Source of the DNA: Bacteroidota bacterium
Lineage (GTDB): Bacteria > Bacteroidota > Bacteroidia > Flavobacteriales > Flavobacteriaceae
Direction of reading: 5' to 3'
DNA length: 64,000 nucleotides
Assembly (NCBI GenBank): GCA_947447375.1
Contig: CANFJB010000001.1
Span: 1-64,000 of the forward strand
A program made the translations under genes and the position numbers. The notes below the pieces were generated by a model. That model was not told the DNA's origin. It worked only from the letters and a program-made list of their open reading frames with translations, and made no database searches. Positions 17,676 to 27,324 of this stretch are shown here, piece by piece (positions within the stretch are counted from its first letter, which is position 1; each line of letters starts with the position of its first letter).

Positions 17676-18950
17676 TTATTTTAAAATTCCTCTTTTTAAT
17701 ATTTGACCAAATTCATACATATCTTCAAAAGAACAATACAATGGTGCTGGCGCAAATCGGATTACATTTGGTTCTCTCCAGTCTACAATAACTCCGTTGG
17801 CCATTAAATAATCGAAAAGCGATCTTCCTTCACCATGGAGTAATACTGATAATTGACTTCCGCGCTGACTAGGATCGGCAGGTGTAATGATTTCAAAAGA
17901 ACCTTTTACTTCCTTAGAAATTTCTTGTATTATAAATTCTAAATAGGAAGTGATCTTATTTCTTTTAGCGATTATAGCGTCCATGCCAATTTCGTCAAAC
18001 ATTTCAACTGATGCTAAATAAGGTGCAAGAGAAAGAACAGGCAAACAACTGATTTGCCATCCATTTGCGCCGCGAACAGGGTCAAATTTAGGTTCCATTT
18101 TAAAACGTCTTTCTTTATTATGACCCCACCAACCTGCAAATCTGTTAAGATTCATATTTTTGTGGTGTTTTTCATGTATAAAGCAACCTGAAGCATTTCC
18201 TGGTCCGGAATTCATGTATTTATAGCTACACCAGCAAGCGAAATCTACGTCCCAATCGTGTAATTCCAATTTGATGTTTCCTGCTGCATGGGCTAAATCC
18301 CAACCTACAAAAGCACCCACTTTATGACCAGCTTCAGTAATTGTTTTCATATCAAAAACCTGACCCGTGTAATAATTTAAACCACCTATTAATACTAATG
18401 CTAATTCGTCGCCAATCTCTTCAATTTTAGCTAAAATATCTTCTAATCGTAGGTTGTGCTCTCCTTCTCTACGATGGATTTCTACAATTGCATCATCAGG
18501 ATTATAACCATGAAATTGCACTTGACTTTGCATCATATATTGATCACTTGGAAACGCTTTGGCTTCGCAAAGAATTTTATATTTTTTAGGCTGTGGTTTA
18601 TAAAAAGAAACCATCAACAAATGAAGATTCACCGTCAAAGTATTCATAACAGTAACTTCAGAAGGCAGGGCGCCAACAATATTACTTAAAGGTTTTGCAA
18701 ATCGCTCGTGGTAATCCAACCAAGGTTTTTCAGCATAAAAATATCCTTCAACGGCTAGATTTTTCCAATCGTTCATTATATCATCTACATAATTTTTTGC
18801 TCTTTTTGAAAGCAATCCAAGAGAATTTCCAGTGAAATATATTGCCCGCTTACCATTAACTTTAGGAAAATAAAACTCTTTTCTATATTCTTTCAAATGG
18901 TCTTGAGAATCAAGTTCTTTGGCAAATTCAAGTGTATTTTGGAATGTCAT
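17676..18950 (-). CDS. kynU: Kynureninase
   Basis: A 424-residue PLP-dependent hydrolase, the usual length for bacterial kynureninase. It converts kynurenine to anthranilate and alanine (or 3-hydroxykynurenine to 3-hydroxyanthranilate). Diagnostic segments are FTGNSLGLLSKRAKNYVDD near residue 40, GWDLAHAAGNIKLELHDWDV, and CWCSYKYMNSGPGNASGCF carrying the Schiff-base Lys. RGSQLSVLLHGEG lies near the C-terminus. No other kynurenine-pathway gene is adjacent, so whether it serves tryptophan breakdown or NAD synthesis cannot be told. A possible TATTTTTG promoter element lies about 30 bases upstream. Confidence 0.95.
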   Translation of the reverse strand: MTFQNTLEFAKELDSQDHLKEYRKEFYFPKVNGKRAIYFTGNSLGLLSKRAKNYVDDIMNDWKNLAVEGYFYAEKPWLDYHERFAKPLSNIVGALPSEVTVMNTLTVNLHLLMVSFYKPQPKKYKILCEAKAFPSDQYMMQSQVQFHGYNPDDAIVEIHRREGEHNLRLEDILAKIEEIGDELALVLIGGLNYYTGQVFDMKTITEAGHKVGAFVGWDLAHAAGNIKLELHDWDVDFACWCSYKYMNSGPGNASGCFIHEKHHKNMNLNRFAGWWGHNKERRFKMEPKFDPVRGANGWQISCLPVLSLAPYLASVEMFDEIGMDAIIAKRNKITSYLEFIIQEISKEVKGSFEIITPADPSQRGSQLSVLLHGEGRSLFDYLMANGVIVDWREPNVIRFAPAPLYCSFEDMYEFGQILKRGILK

Positions 18951-19030
18951 AAATTCAGATTTAATATTGGTAAAAATAGCAAAAATATAGCACTTCTGAA
19001 TTTAAAAAATCAGAATTAATTTTTGTTTAA

Positions 19031-19065
19031 ACAAAAAAAATCTCGCCTTTTCAGACGAGATTTTT
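19031..19065 (-). terminator. Terminator after queA
   Basis: An AAATCTCG / CGAGATTT stem with a 10-base loop and an A-run on its left gives a minus-strand hairpin followed by T residues. It lies about 20 bases beyond the queA stop. Confidence 0.8.
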
Positions 19066-19082
19066 AATACTTATATAGCTAA

Positions 19083-20132
19083 TTAGATGATTAACATTGC
19101 ATCACCGTAAGAATAAAATTTATAATTTTCTTTAACTGCAATTTCATAAGCTTCTTTCATTAAATCATGACCGCAAAAAGCAGAAATCATCATTAATAAT
19201 GTTGATTTTGGCGTATGGAAATTTGTAATCATACAATTAGCAATACTAAAATCGTGTGGCGGAAAAATAAATTTATTAGTCCAACCATCGTATGGATTTA
19301 ATGTTCTTTGGGAAGAAACAGAACTTTCAATTGCGCGCATTGATGTTGTTCCTACAGCACAAATTCGTTTTTTAGCAATTTTAGCAGCATTTACAATATC
19401 ACAAGCTTCTTGAGAGATTTTCAACTCCTCAGAATCCATTTTATGTTTTGATAAATCTTCTACTTCTACTGGATTAAAAGTTCCTAAACCAACATGAAGA
19501 GTTACTTCTGCAAATCCAACTCCTTTGATTTCTAATTTTTTCAAAAGGTGTTTAGAAAAGTGCAATCCTGCAGTTGGAGCGGCTACAGCACCTTCTTCTT
19601 TAGCATAAATTGTTTGATAACGTTCCGCGTCTTCTGGCGTTACTTCTCTATTAATATATTTTGGGATTGGTGTTTCCCCTAATTCAGTTAATTTTTTTCG
19701 GAATTCATCATAAGGTCCGTCAAAAAGGAAACGCAATGTTCTTCCTCGAGACGTAGTATTGTCAATTACCTCAGCAACTAATAAATCATCGTCACCGAAA
19801 TACAGTTTATTTCCAATTCTGATTTTTCGTGCTGGATCTACCAAAACGTCCCAAAGACGTTGCTCTGCATTCAATTCTCTTAACAAGAAAACCTCAATTC
19901 TCGCTCCAGTTTTTTCTTTATTCCCATACAAACGAGCAGGAAAAACTTTAGTATTATTAAGAATCATTACATCTCCATCGTCAAAATAATCAATAACATC
20001 TTTAAACATTTTGTGTTCAATAGTTTTCTTTTCACGATTGATAACCATTAATCGAGATTCATCTCTGTTTTCTGCTGGAAATTCAGCTAATAGTTCTTTT
20101 GGTAAATTGAATTGAAAATGTGATAATTTCAT
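19083..20132 (-). CDS. queA: S-adenosylmethionine:tRNA ribosyltransferase-isomerase
   Basis: A 349-residue cytosolic enzyme that transfers and isomerises the ribosyl moiety of SAM onto preQ1-tRNA to make epoxyqueuosine. The family pattern is clear: [20 protein letters not shown] at the start, [14 protein letters not shown], then [19 protein letters not shown], and [14 protein letters not shown]. It has its own promoter (TTG-N21-TATATTTG) and terminator, so it is a single-gene unit between aroA and kynU. Confidence 0.96.
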   Translation of the reverse strand: MKLSHFQFNLPKELLAEFPAENRDESRLMVINREKKTIEHKMFKDVIDYFDDGDVMILNNTKVFPARLYGNKEKTGARIEVFLLRELNAEQRLWDVLVDPARKIRIGNKLYFGDDDLLVAEVIDNTTSRGRTLRFLFDGPYDEFRKKLTELGETPIPKYINREVTPEDAERYQTIYAKEEGAVAAPTAGLHFSKHLLKKLEIKGVGFAEVTLHVGLGTFNPVEVEDLSKHKMDSEELKISQEACDIVNAAKIAKKRICAVGTTSMRAIESSVSSQRTLNPYDGWTNKFIFPPHDFSIANCMITNFHTPKSTLLMMISAFCGHDLMKEAYEIAVKENYKFYSYGDAMLII

Positions 20133-20182
20133 TTAGAATAAATTATTAGTTATGGATTTTGTGTCTAATTCAAAATCGTGTG

Positions 20183-20214
20183 CAAATATACGATTGTGAG
20201 ACAGGCGTTGTCAA
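20183..20214 (-). promoter_or_regulatory. Promoter of queA
   Basis: On the minus strand, TTG at 20214-20212 is followed after 21 bases by TATATTTG at 20190-20183. The element lies about 50 bases before the queA start. Confidence 0.65.
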
Positions 20215-20237
20215 GTGTTTTCGGGTTTATTTATTCT

Positions 20238-20270
20238 CACCCCAACCCTCTCCGAAGGAAAGGGAGAAGA
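20238..20270. repeat. C/G-rich hairpin repeat (CCCTCTCC...AGGGAG family)
   Basis: CACCCCAACCCTCTCCGAAG followed by GAAAGGGAGAAG forms a short C/G-rich hairpin. It stands out in AT-rich DNA between queA and aroA. It resembles the element embedded in metH at 34159-34190. Confidence 0.5.
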
Positions 20271-20304
20271 AAATCGTCTTTAAGACCAGTGAATTAAGGG
20301 TTTG

Positions 20305-21528
20305 TTACGAAATCTCAAATCCAACTTTTTTTAAATCACTCCAAAAATTTGGATATGATTTTGACACAACCTCAGCATTTTCAATATTTATATTTGTTTT
20401 TAATGCTAAAGGTGCAAATGCCATAGCCATTCTATGATCATTATAGGTTGCAATATTCCTATTAGAATTAATTGATTTCGCAGGTTCTATTTGCAAACTA
20501 TCATTAGTTATTGAAATTGAAGCCCCTAATTTTGAAAGTTCATTTTGAAGTGCTTCCAACCGATCTGTTTCCTTTATTTTTAGAGTATGTAACCCTTTTA
20601 ATTCACAGGAAATTCCTAAACCAAAAGCAGTCACAGCTATTGTTTGAGCAATATCGGGAGCGCTGTTTAAGTCTAATTTAATATTTTGATTTATTGGCTT
20701 TACGTTTTTAATCAGAGTGATTTTTCCTTCATCAAAATGGGTTTCAACCCCCATTTGCTCATAAATTGTAGCCAAAATAGCATCGCCTTGTAAACTATTT
20801 TCTTTAAAACTCGATAGAGCAATTTGAGTTCCTTCTTTTGAAAGTGCAATTATCGAATAATAATAGGAAGCAGAACTCCAATCGGATTCTACAATTATGG
20901 TTTTAGGGTTTGGATCTTGGAATTTTGGTTTTACATTAATTGAATTTCCTATAAATGAAGTTTCAACCCCAATTTCTTGAAGCAATTTCAAAGTCATTTT
21001 AATATAGGAAAATGAGGTAATTTCTCCAATTAATTCCAATTCCAATCCGTTTGGAAGACTTGGGGCGATCAACAAAAGTGCTGAAATGTACTGACTGCTT
21101 ACATTTGCTTGAAGCGAAATCTTAGAAGCAGTAAGTTTTTGTCCTTTAATTTTTATTGGCGGAAAGCCATCGTTTTCAAGATAGTCAATATTTGCTCCTA
21201 ATTGTATTAAAGCTTCAGCTAAAATTTTAATTGGGCGTTCTTTCATTCTTGAAGAACCGGTTAATGTTACCGTTTTGTTTTCTTGTGAGGCAAAATAGGC
21301 CGTTAAAAAACGCATTGCCGTTCCTGCGTGGTGAACATCTATTGTTTGGTTGTTGGAGGTCAACGCCGAGTTCATCACTTCTGAATCATCAGAATTGGAT
21401 GCATTTTCAATAATAATATTTGGATAAAGGGCTTTGAGCAATAATAATCGATTCGTTTCCGATTTGGAACCCGTAATTTCGATTTTCGAATTTAGATTTA
21501 TCTCTTTTGCGTTAAGCCTTACATTCAT
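20305..21528 (-). CDS. aroA: 3-phosphoshikimate 1-carboxyvinyltransferase (EPSP synthase)
   Basis: A 407-residue enzyme of the shikimate pathway that joins shikimate-3-phosphate and PEP. Family motifs are ITGSKSETNRLLLLKAL near the N-terminus, DVHHAGTAMRFLTAYFA, and SSQYISALLL. SDWSSASYYY, LKIKETDRLEALQNEL and NDHRMAMAFAPLAL follow near the end. Its ATG overlaps the upstream stop codon by one base (TAATG), indicating translational coupling to the MazG-like gene. It is the last gene of a seven-gene run that also holds DAHP synthase, the first step of the same pathway. Confidence 0.95.
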   Translation of the reverse strand: MNVRLNAKEINLNSKIEITGSKSETNRLLLLKALYPNIIIENASNSDDSEVMNSALTSNNQTIDVHHAGTAMRFLTAYFASQENKTVTLTGSSRMKERPIKILAEALIQLGANIDYLENDGFPPIKIKGQKLTASKISLQANVSSQYISALLLIAPSLPNGLELELIGEITSFSYIKMTLKLLQEIGVETSFIGNSINVKPKFQDPNPKTIIVESDWSSASYYYSIIALSKEGTQIALSSFKENSLQGDAILATIYEQMGVETHFDEGKITLIKNVKPINQNIKLDLNSAPDIAQTIAVTAFGLGISCELKGLHTLKIKETDRLEALQNELSKLGASISITNDSLQIEPAKSINSNRNIATYNDHRMAMAFAPLALKTNINIENAEVVSKSYPNFWSDLKKVGFEIS

Positions 21529-21854
21529 TATTTCAATTTTTCATTGTCATGATGGCGGTCTTTATCACGAATAGATTTTAGATCCATTTTTTTATCAAAA
21601 GCGGCCTGAAGGTCAATTCCTGTTTGATTTGCAAGACAAAGAACTACAAAAACTACATCGGCTAATTCTTCACCAAGGTCTTTGTTTTTATCAGATTCTT
21701 TTTCCGACTGTTCTCCATATCTACGAGCAATAATACGCGCTACTTCACCTACTTCTTCTGTAAGTTGAGCCATATTTGTTAGTTCATTAAAATAACGAAC
21801 TCCGTGTTCTTTGATCCAATTGTCAACTTCTAGTTGGGAATTTTTTAAATTCAT
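21528..21854 (-). CDS. MazG-like nucleotide pyrophosphohydrolase
   Basis: A 108-residue all-alpha NTP pyrophosphatase of the MazG/dUTPase-like type. The metal-binding pairs are visible in QLTEEVGEVARII and LGEELADVVFVVLCLAN. Family members hydrolyse non-canonical or excess NTPs to NMP and PPi; the substrate here is unknown. Its stop overlaps the aroA start (TAATG), and it lies 33 bases after the second DUF3857 gene. Confidence 0.85.
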   Translation of the reverse strand: MNLKNSQLEVDNWIKEHGVRYFNELTNMAQLTEEVGEVARIIARRYGEQSEKESDKNKDLGEELADVVFVVLCLANQTGIDLQAAFDKKMDLKSIRDKDRHHDNEKLK

Positions 21855-21887
21855 ATTACAATAAAAATTAAATTTTATGTAGGAAAG

Positions 21888-23897
21888 TTACAGTTTCTTT
21901 AGGATAATTTTTTCGTTTTCTTTTTCTACCATTTGCTTAAAAAAATCTTTCAATACTGGGTAAAAATCAGATTGTACTATTGGTGTCATTAAACTTTCCG
22001 AAACTACAATTTGAATGTTTCTATCCGTATTTCCTATAATATATTTAAAAGAACCTACATTTTCTCCTGTTGATAAACTCAACGCTTTTGGCAACGATTC
22101 AACAGCATAACCTTCTGGAATTGTAATACTTATATAGTATTTGCTTTCTACAGGATAACCAAAATCAATTGGATATTCTCTAGTTTCTTTAGTAAATGGA
22201 TTTTTATTGGTAGCTAAAAATAACATTGGAGAAATATAAATTTTATCATTAATAACATCAATGTCTTTTGAATTACTAAAAGTGTAATTTTCAACTATTG
22301 GCTTAGAAAGATCCGTTTCATTTTCTCTAACGTATTCACTAATATCAATATTATTGTTTTTGTTTTCAAGATTTTCCAAATAAGCATCTTTAGTCAAAGA
22401 TAGTTTGCTTTGTCTAAAACTAAGAGCCAAGTGATTGGATAGTTGCGATTTTATTTTTCCTTGCACCGTACCATCTCCATTAATCACCAAACTCATATTT
22501 ACTGCTTCTTTGGCAACTAATTTTGGCATCAAATCCACCTCAGCAGAAGTTCCGTTTTCTCTAATTATTCTACCAAACCAATTAATATCTCTTACAGGCA
22601 AAATATTTAAATAGGAGTATTTTTCAGTTGCATCAAGTAAAATCAACCCGTCTTGGATTTCTACAGCTGCAATAACGTAGTTGAAAGCAGTTCGGATTGG
22701 AAAATAAGCTATCCCATTTGCTCTTGTACTGACTAAAACTGGATTGGCGCTAATTCCAGCGTAACGCAGCATTGCAGTTAGCATCAAATTAATTTCTGCA
22801 GTATTTCCAGTATTGGTTTTATAGGCATTTTTAACTCCTTCATTGCAAGAATAACCATTCATCCCATTCCATTTAACTTTAGATTTAACAAAGTTAAGGA
22901 TAGCTACTATTTTTTCTTCTTGGGTAGTTAGTCCCGCCATTAATGTCTTAATATCAGACTCAAAATAGCCTGATTTAGCTAGTTCAGGTCCAAAATTATC
23001 ATAATTATAAATTGTTTTTACCACTCCATCCCAATCTAGCGCATTGACAGTTGCAGTAGAATTTGGATATCTAGTTGCCACATGTTCATAAGATACTAAT
23101 GATCTGTAGTTGTTTATATTATTTACAAAATCTTCTTCAACAAGTGCAGGAACATTGTCTATTACAAAATTATTTTCGCTTACCTCAAAAGTTACATCTT
23201 GAGTTGTTCTGCTTGCAGAACCTGAATAAATTGCCGAACGATCTACGTTGGTAAATGTAATAGTTTCATTGTGGTATCCACTTTTATATTCGGGATTATA
23301 AAACCCTTTTTGAATTGGTTTATAGGTAAAATATTCCGGAGTATTAAAGCTAAATTCAGAATGATTAACTGGTATATCTTTTTGGAATTCCCAAGTTGGT
23401 AAATTAGTAATGAAAGGAGACTTAATAAGATACATGTACTCAATAATAGACCCTTCTTTAACATTAGGCATTACTATTTTTTTTTGAGAATAGTATTTAT
23501 TGGTTTTTTCTACAAACTCACTTTCAGATTTTAATTTCGTTTTTTCTATTTTTCCATTTACTAAATTATAGGTAAAGGCTTTAGAAAAAGTTACCGATTC
23601 ATCTGAATTTCCCTCTACATAAAAAGCAACAGATTTATTTGCCCAATCATAACCTTCTTTTTTATAAATTTTAATTTTAACCTCAACTTCGGTATACACA
23701 AAGAAACCATCACCCTGCTTGTAATTAAAATACGTTTTTCCTTTATTAAAAAGAAATGCCGCCACAGCTGACGAATCTTTAGGATGTATTTTTTCTTCTA
23801 ATTCAGCTGTTGTAACTTTTCCTAGTTCGTATTTAACTTGAGAATAAGTTGCGACAAAGAATAGAAGTGCAATATTTAGGAAATTGATTTTTTTCAT
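21888..23897 (-). CDS. DUF3857/transglutaminase-like protein with an altered active site
   Basis: A 669-residue exported protein (MKKINFLNIALLFFVATYSQ). The N-terminal half matches DUF3857 (YNLVNGKIEKTKLKSESEFV, then GSIIEYMYLIKSPF). A transglutaminase-like fold follows at about 290-400, then a beta-rich C-terminal part. Where its neighbour has GDCKALS with the catalytic Cys, this protein reads TGNTAEINLMLTAMLRYAG, so the nucleophile seems to be Thr or absent. It is probably a catalytically dead paralogue, perhaps a binding partner. The alignment was made by eye. It lies 10 bases after the other DUF3857 gene. Confidence 0.8.
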   Translation of the reverse strand: MKKINFLNIALLFFVATYSQVKYELGKVTTAELEEKIHPKDSSAVAAFLFNKGKTYFNYKQGDGFFVYTEVEVKIKIYKKEGYDWANKSVAFYVEGNSDESVTFSKAFTYNLVNGKIEKTKLKSESEFVEKTNKYYSQKKIVMPNVKEGSIIEYMYLIKSPFITNLPTWEFQKDIPVNHSEFSFNTPEYFTYKPIQKGFYNPEYKSGYHNETITFTNVDRSAIYSGSASRTTQDVTFEVSENNFVIDNVPALVEEDFVNNINNYRSLVSYEHVATRYPNSTATVNALDWDGVVKTIYNYDNFGPELAKSGYFESDIKTLMAGLTTQEEKIVAILNFVKSKVKWNGMNGYSCNEGVKNAYKTNTGNTAEINLMLTAMLRYAGISANPVLVSTRANGIAYFPIRTAFNYVIAAVEIQDGLILLDATEKYSYLNILPVRDINWFGRIIRENGTSAEVDLMPKLVAKEAVNMSLVINGDGTVQGKIKSQLSNHLALSFRQSKLSLTKDAYLENLENKNNNIDISEYVRENETDLSKPIVENYTFSNSKDIDVINDKIYISPMLFLATNKNPFTKETREYPIDFGYPVESKYYISITIPEGYAVESLPKALSLSTGENVGSFKYIIGNTDRNIQIVVSESLMTPIVQSDFYPVLKDFFKQMVEKENEKIILKKL

Positions 23898-23907
23898 TTT
23901 ACAAATT

Positions 23908-25815
23908 TTAATTTTTTACAATAATCATTTTGGAGTTATCATTCCGTTTTACCTTTTCAATAAATTGTCGGTATTCTTCAAAATCTTCTTTTGGATACAA
24001 TCCTCGCTTCATAAACAAACTCCTTTTATAAATTAGATTTAATCCGTCTTTTTTAATAAGTTCCGATTTATATACTCCAAATTTATTACTCCATTCTACA
24101 TTTTCCGGAAGCGCTTCTATAGCAAATCCTGCTGGTAAAGTAATTGTTATTTCGTCATTATCAATAAATCCTCTTTTAATTTCAAATGGCGTTTTTCTGT
24201 TTCTGCTTTTTTTAATATTTGAAGTATATTGATTGTAAGCATTTGGGACAAAAAATATTTTATTTCCCGAAATAGTTCCATAACTATCTGCACTTATTTG
24301 AACTTTTTCAGTGAAGATTATTTTGTCTTTGTCATTTACAAATGAAACATTTTTAATATTTAAATTATTAATATTATTCCAATACGATTTATAACGCGAC
24401 TCTTTATCGGAAGGTTGCATTTTCTCTAAACTGAACTTTCTTCCGTATTGCGTTCCTTGAGAAACTATTTCGATACTTCCCTTTAATTCACCTGTTTCCA
24501 AAATGGTAAAATTTCCCTTACTGTCTTGTGAATTGGCTTTTCCCTCATAGTTTTTGGTGCGAACAATTTCTCCTCCTTCTGGTTTAATAATCACAACATT
24601 TCTATCATCAGTAAAATTAGCCTGAAAACCAAAAGGATCATCTTGACTTGTGCATTCTAAAAAAACATAATCGTTTTGATTTGGAATAGCCAATATTACG
24701 TGATTTCCTTGTACAGAAGTAAAATCAGATTCAATGTCGATTTTATCTGAATCACCGTACAATTCTGTATAAAATGCAGGAACATCAACGGCATTTAAAA
24801 GTGCTCTTGTATAATTCGATAATGCTTTGCAATCCCCATAACTCAACCGATCTACATCGCTAGCCAACATTGGTTTAAAACCACCTATTCCAACTTGCAC
24901 ACTTATGTATCTAGATTTGTTTTGAAGGTATTGGTAAACTATTTTAGCTTTTTTTATTGGATCTGTTTCAGAACCAATCAACGATTTTATTTTTATAACT
25001 GTTTGTTCAGGCAAATCGCAAGTTCCATTCAATATTTTTTCAGAAAACCATTGCCCATATTCTTTCCAATTTTTGGCAGTTCCATCAACACCTTCCAAAT
25101 TAAAATTCTCCAATCCCATGATTACTCTCGGGTAAATTTTAATAAAATCGGGACTTAAATCTTCTGGTTTTTGAGGAACTACTCCCTCAATAGAATAGGA
25201 TAATTGGGTAGAAGTATCTAATGTCTTTTTTACTTTGAAGTTATCTAAATTAAACTCTTTCTTTTTAAAACCCAGATCATTTTTATAAGTAACGTTCAAT
25301 GTGCTTTTTTCAATACCCACATAATAATCTGAAATTGGCATCCATTTTGGAATTAACGCCGTGCTAGATGTTTCTATCTCACATGAAAAATTGACCGTAA
25401 AAGGATAATTTATTGGTGTATAATCTAAATAGACAACTCGATCATCAGAAAAAAGGGTGCTCCCACTCACTGCGCTTTGATCAATAAAATCTTTTCTTTT
25501 AATTTTTTTTATTTCATTTCCAAAGGCGTCATAAATAATAGCTTCAATAGAGTTTAAAGTCCTAGATTTATCATATCCGGAAATTGCATCAACAGCACCC
25601 AAACCATTTTTATTATAAACAGTAACAATTCTATTAATAAAGACGGTCATGTTTCTTTGGGAAGAAATCGAAATTTCTTGATGGTTTAAACGAACAACCG
25701 CATTAGCATTAGTTGACAAACTATCAGCAATTAGGGATGAAGGGTATTTAATTTTTTGGGCGGCGCCAGCAAATGAAATAATTGTAAATAGGAAAATTAT
25801 CAGTTTGTGTTTCAA
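23908..25815 (-). CDS. DUF3857/transglutaminase-like exported protein
   Basis: The preferred start is a TTG at 25815, giving 635 residues with a clean signal peptide (MKHKLIIFLFTIISFAGAAQ). The alternative ATG at 25893 lies inside dtd and would add 26 residues before that signal. A TATATTTG promoter-like element at 25852-25845 lies between the two, which favours the TTG. The N-terminal DUF3857 domain is followed by a transglutaminase core with catalytic Cys in SYGDCKALSNYTRALL and a His in QGNHVILAIP. The function of the family is unknown, though the fold suggests peptide cross-linking or cleavage in the periplasm. Confidence 0.8.
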   Translation of the reverse strand: MKHKLIIFLFTIISFAGAAQKIKYPSSLIADSLSTNANAVVRLNHQEISISSQRNMTVFINRIVTVYNKNGLGAVDAISGYDKSRTLNSIEAIIYDAFGNEIKKIKRKDFIDQSAVSGSTLFSDDRVVYLDYTPINYPFTVNFSCEIETSSTALIPKWMPISDYYVGIEKSTLNVTYKNDLGFKKKEFNLDNFKVKKTLDTSTQLSYSIEGVVPQKPEDLSPDFIKIYPRVIMGLENFNLEGVDGTAKNWKEYGQWFSEKILNGTCDLPEQTVIKIKSLIGSETDPIKKAKIVYQYLQNKSRYISVQVGIGGFKPMLASDVDRLSYGDCKALSNYTRALLNAVDVPAFYTELYGDSDKIDIESDFTSVQGNHVILAIPNQNDYVFLECTSQDDPFGFQANFTDDRNVVIIKPEGGEIVRTKNYEGKANSQDSKGNFTILETGELKGSIEIVSQGTQYGRKFSLEKMQPSDKESRYKSYWNNINNLNIKNVSFVNDKDKIIFTEKVQISADSYGTISGNKIFFVPNAYNQYTSNIKKSRNRKTPFEIKRGFIDNDEITITLPAGFAIEALPENVEWSNKFGVYKSELIKKDGLNLIYKRSLFMKRGLYPKEDFEEYRQFIEKVKRNDNSKMIIVKN

Positions 25816-25870
25816 AATTTGGCGGAAAAAGGATTTATAATAACCAAATATAAAAAAAAATCCTATACTA

Positions 25871-26323
25871 TTAAGATTTGTTTTTACTATCAATAATTAT
25901 GGTTACTGGTCCGTCGTTTACCAATGCCACTTTCATATCAGCTCCAAATTTACCCGTTTGAATTTTCTTTTCAAATTCAAATTCCATTTGCTGAAGGAAT
26001 TTTTCATACATAGGAATAGCAATTTCTGGTTTTGAAGCTTTGATATATGATGGGCGATTTCCCTTTTTAGTGCTTGCGTGTAATGTAAATTGACTTACAA
26101 TAATTATATCACCATTAACGTCTTTCACAGACAAATTCATGACATCATTTTCGTCGCCAAAAATTCGAAGGTTAATTATTTTTTGGCTAAGCCAATTGAT
26201 ATCTTCTTGAGAATCTTCGTCTTCAATACCAACCAAAACCAATAAACCACTTTGGATTTTAGCTACAATTTCGGCTTCAATAGTTACCGATGCGGAAGTT
26301 ACTCTTTGAATTATTACTTTCAA
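25871..26323 (-). CDS. dtd: D-aminoacyl-tRNA deacylase
   Basis: A 150-residue cytosolic proofreading enzyme that removes D-amino acids (and glycine mischarged on tRNA-Ala) from tRNA. It has the usual family length. Signatures are MKVIIQRVTSASVTIE at the start, the active-site SQFTLHAST, and the C-terminal NDGPVTIIID carrying the GP motif. It sits 5 bases after rsgA in the seven-gene run. Confidence 0.96.
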   Translation of the reverse strand: MKVIIQRVTSASVTIEAEIVAKIQSGLLVLVGIEDEDSQEDINWLSQKIINLRIFGDENDVMNLSVKDVNGDIIIVSQFTLHASTKKGNRPSYIKASKPEIAIPMYEKFLQQMEFEFEKKIQTGKFGADMKVALVNDGPVTIIIDSKNKS

Positions 26324-26328
26324 ATTAA

Positions 26329-27309
26329 TTACTTATTTCTCGTTTCATCACTTGCTTTTCGATCTTCATCGTAAATGTCTGTACGATAATGTTCTTCGTC
26401 ACCTTCCAAAATTTTGAGATAACTTTTATATCTTGACCAAGAAATTTGATCGTTTTCAAGGGCTTTTTTTATAGCGCAATGTGGTTCGTCTTTATGCAAA
26501 CAATTATTGAATTTACATTGGTCTTTTAACTTAAAAAACTCAGGAAAATAACCGCTAATTTCTTCTTTTTCCATATCTACAATCCCAAATCCTTTGATTC
26601 CTGGTGTGTCAATAATTCTAGCGTCAAAACTTAAATCGTACATTTCGGCAAATGTAGTGGTGTGTTGTCCCTGCATGCTTTGCTCAGAAATAACTTTCGT
26701 TTTTAAGTGTAAATTAGGTTCAAGTGCATTAACCAAAGTTGATTTTCCAACACCTGAATGTCCAGAAAACATGCTTACTTTACCAATCATTAGTGCTTTT
26801 AACTCTTCAATTCCTTTCATTTTAGTTGAGGAAACTCGCAAACATTGGTAACCAATTTCTTGATAAATGTGTTGCAAGTACAATTGTTCGTCTAAAGTAG
26901 CTTCGTCAAAGGTATCAATCTTATTAAAAACCAAAATTGTTTCAATTCCGTAGGCTTCTGCAGTAACTAAAAAACGATCAATAAAATTGGAAGTTGTAGG
27001 TGGATTATTAATGGTAATTAATAGAAAAACACGATCAATATTAGATGCGATAATGTGCATTTGATGCGATAAATTCACCGATTTTCGAACAATATAATTC
27101 TTCCTTTCGTGAATATTGTGAATCGTACCTGTAACAGAATCGGAGGTTTCTTCAAGTTCATAATCTACCCAATCACCAACGGCGATTGGATTGGTACTTT
27201 TAATGCCTTTGATTCGGAATTTACCTTTCATACGGCATTCAATAAAATCACCATTTTCTGATTTTACAGTGTACCAACTTCCAGTCGATTTATAAACAAG
27301 TCCTGTCAT
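26329..27309 (-). CDS. rsgA: Ribosome small-subunit biogenesis GTPase RsgA
   Basis: A 326-residue circularly permuted GTPase acting in late 30S maturation. The order is OB-fold (VYKSTGSWYTVKSENGDFIE), then G4 (NKID), then G1 (GHSGVGKSTLVNAL), then G3 (DTPGIKGFG), the permuted order that defines the family. A C-terminal zinc-binding segment CKFNNCLHKDEPHC follows. It is spaced 15 bases from the upstream DAHP synthase gene and 5 from dtd. Confidence 0.96.
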   Translation of the reverse strand: MTGLVYKSTGSWYTVKSENGDFIECRMKGKFRIKGIKSTNPIAVGDWVDYELEETSDSVTGTIHNIHERKNYIVRKSVNLSHQMHIIASNIDRVFLLITINNPPTTSNFIDRFLVTAEAYGIETILVFNKIDTFDEATLDEQLYLQHIYQEIGYQCLRVSSTKMKGIEELKALMIGKVSMFSGHSGVGKSTLVNALEPNLHLKTKVISEQSMQGQHTTTFAEMYDLSFDARIIDTPGIKGFGIVDMEKEEISGYFPEFFKLKDQCKFNNCLHKDEPHCAIKKALENDQISWSRYKSYLKILEGDEEHYRTDIYDEDRKASDETRNK

Positions 27310-27324
27310 GAGGCAAAGATATAG

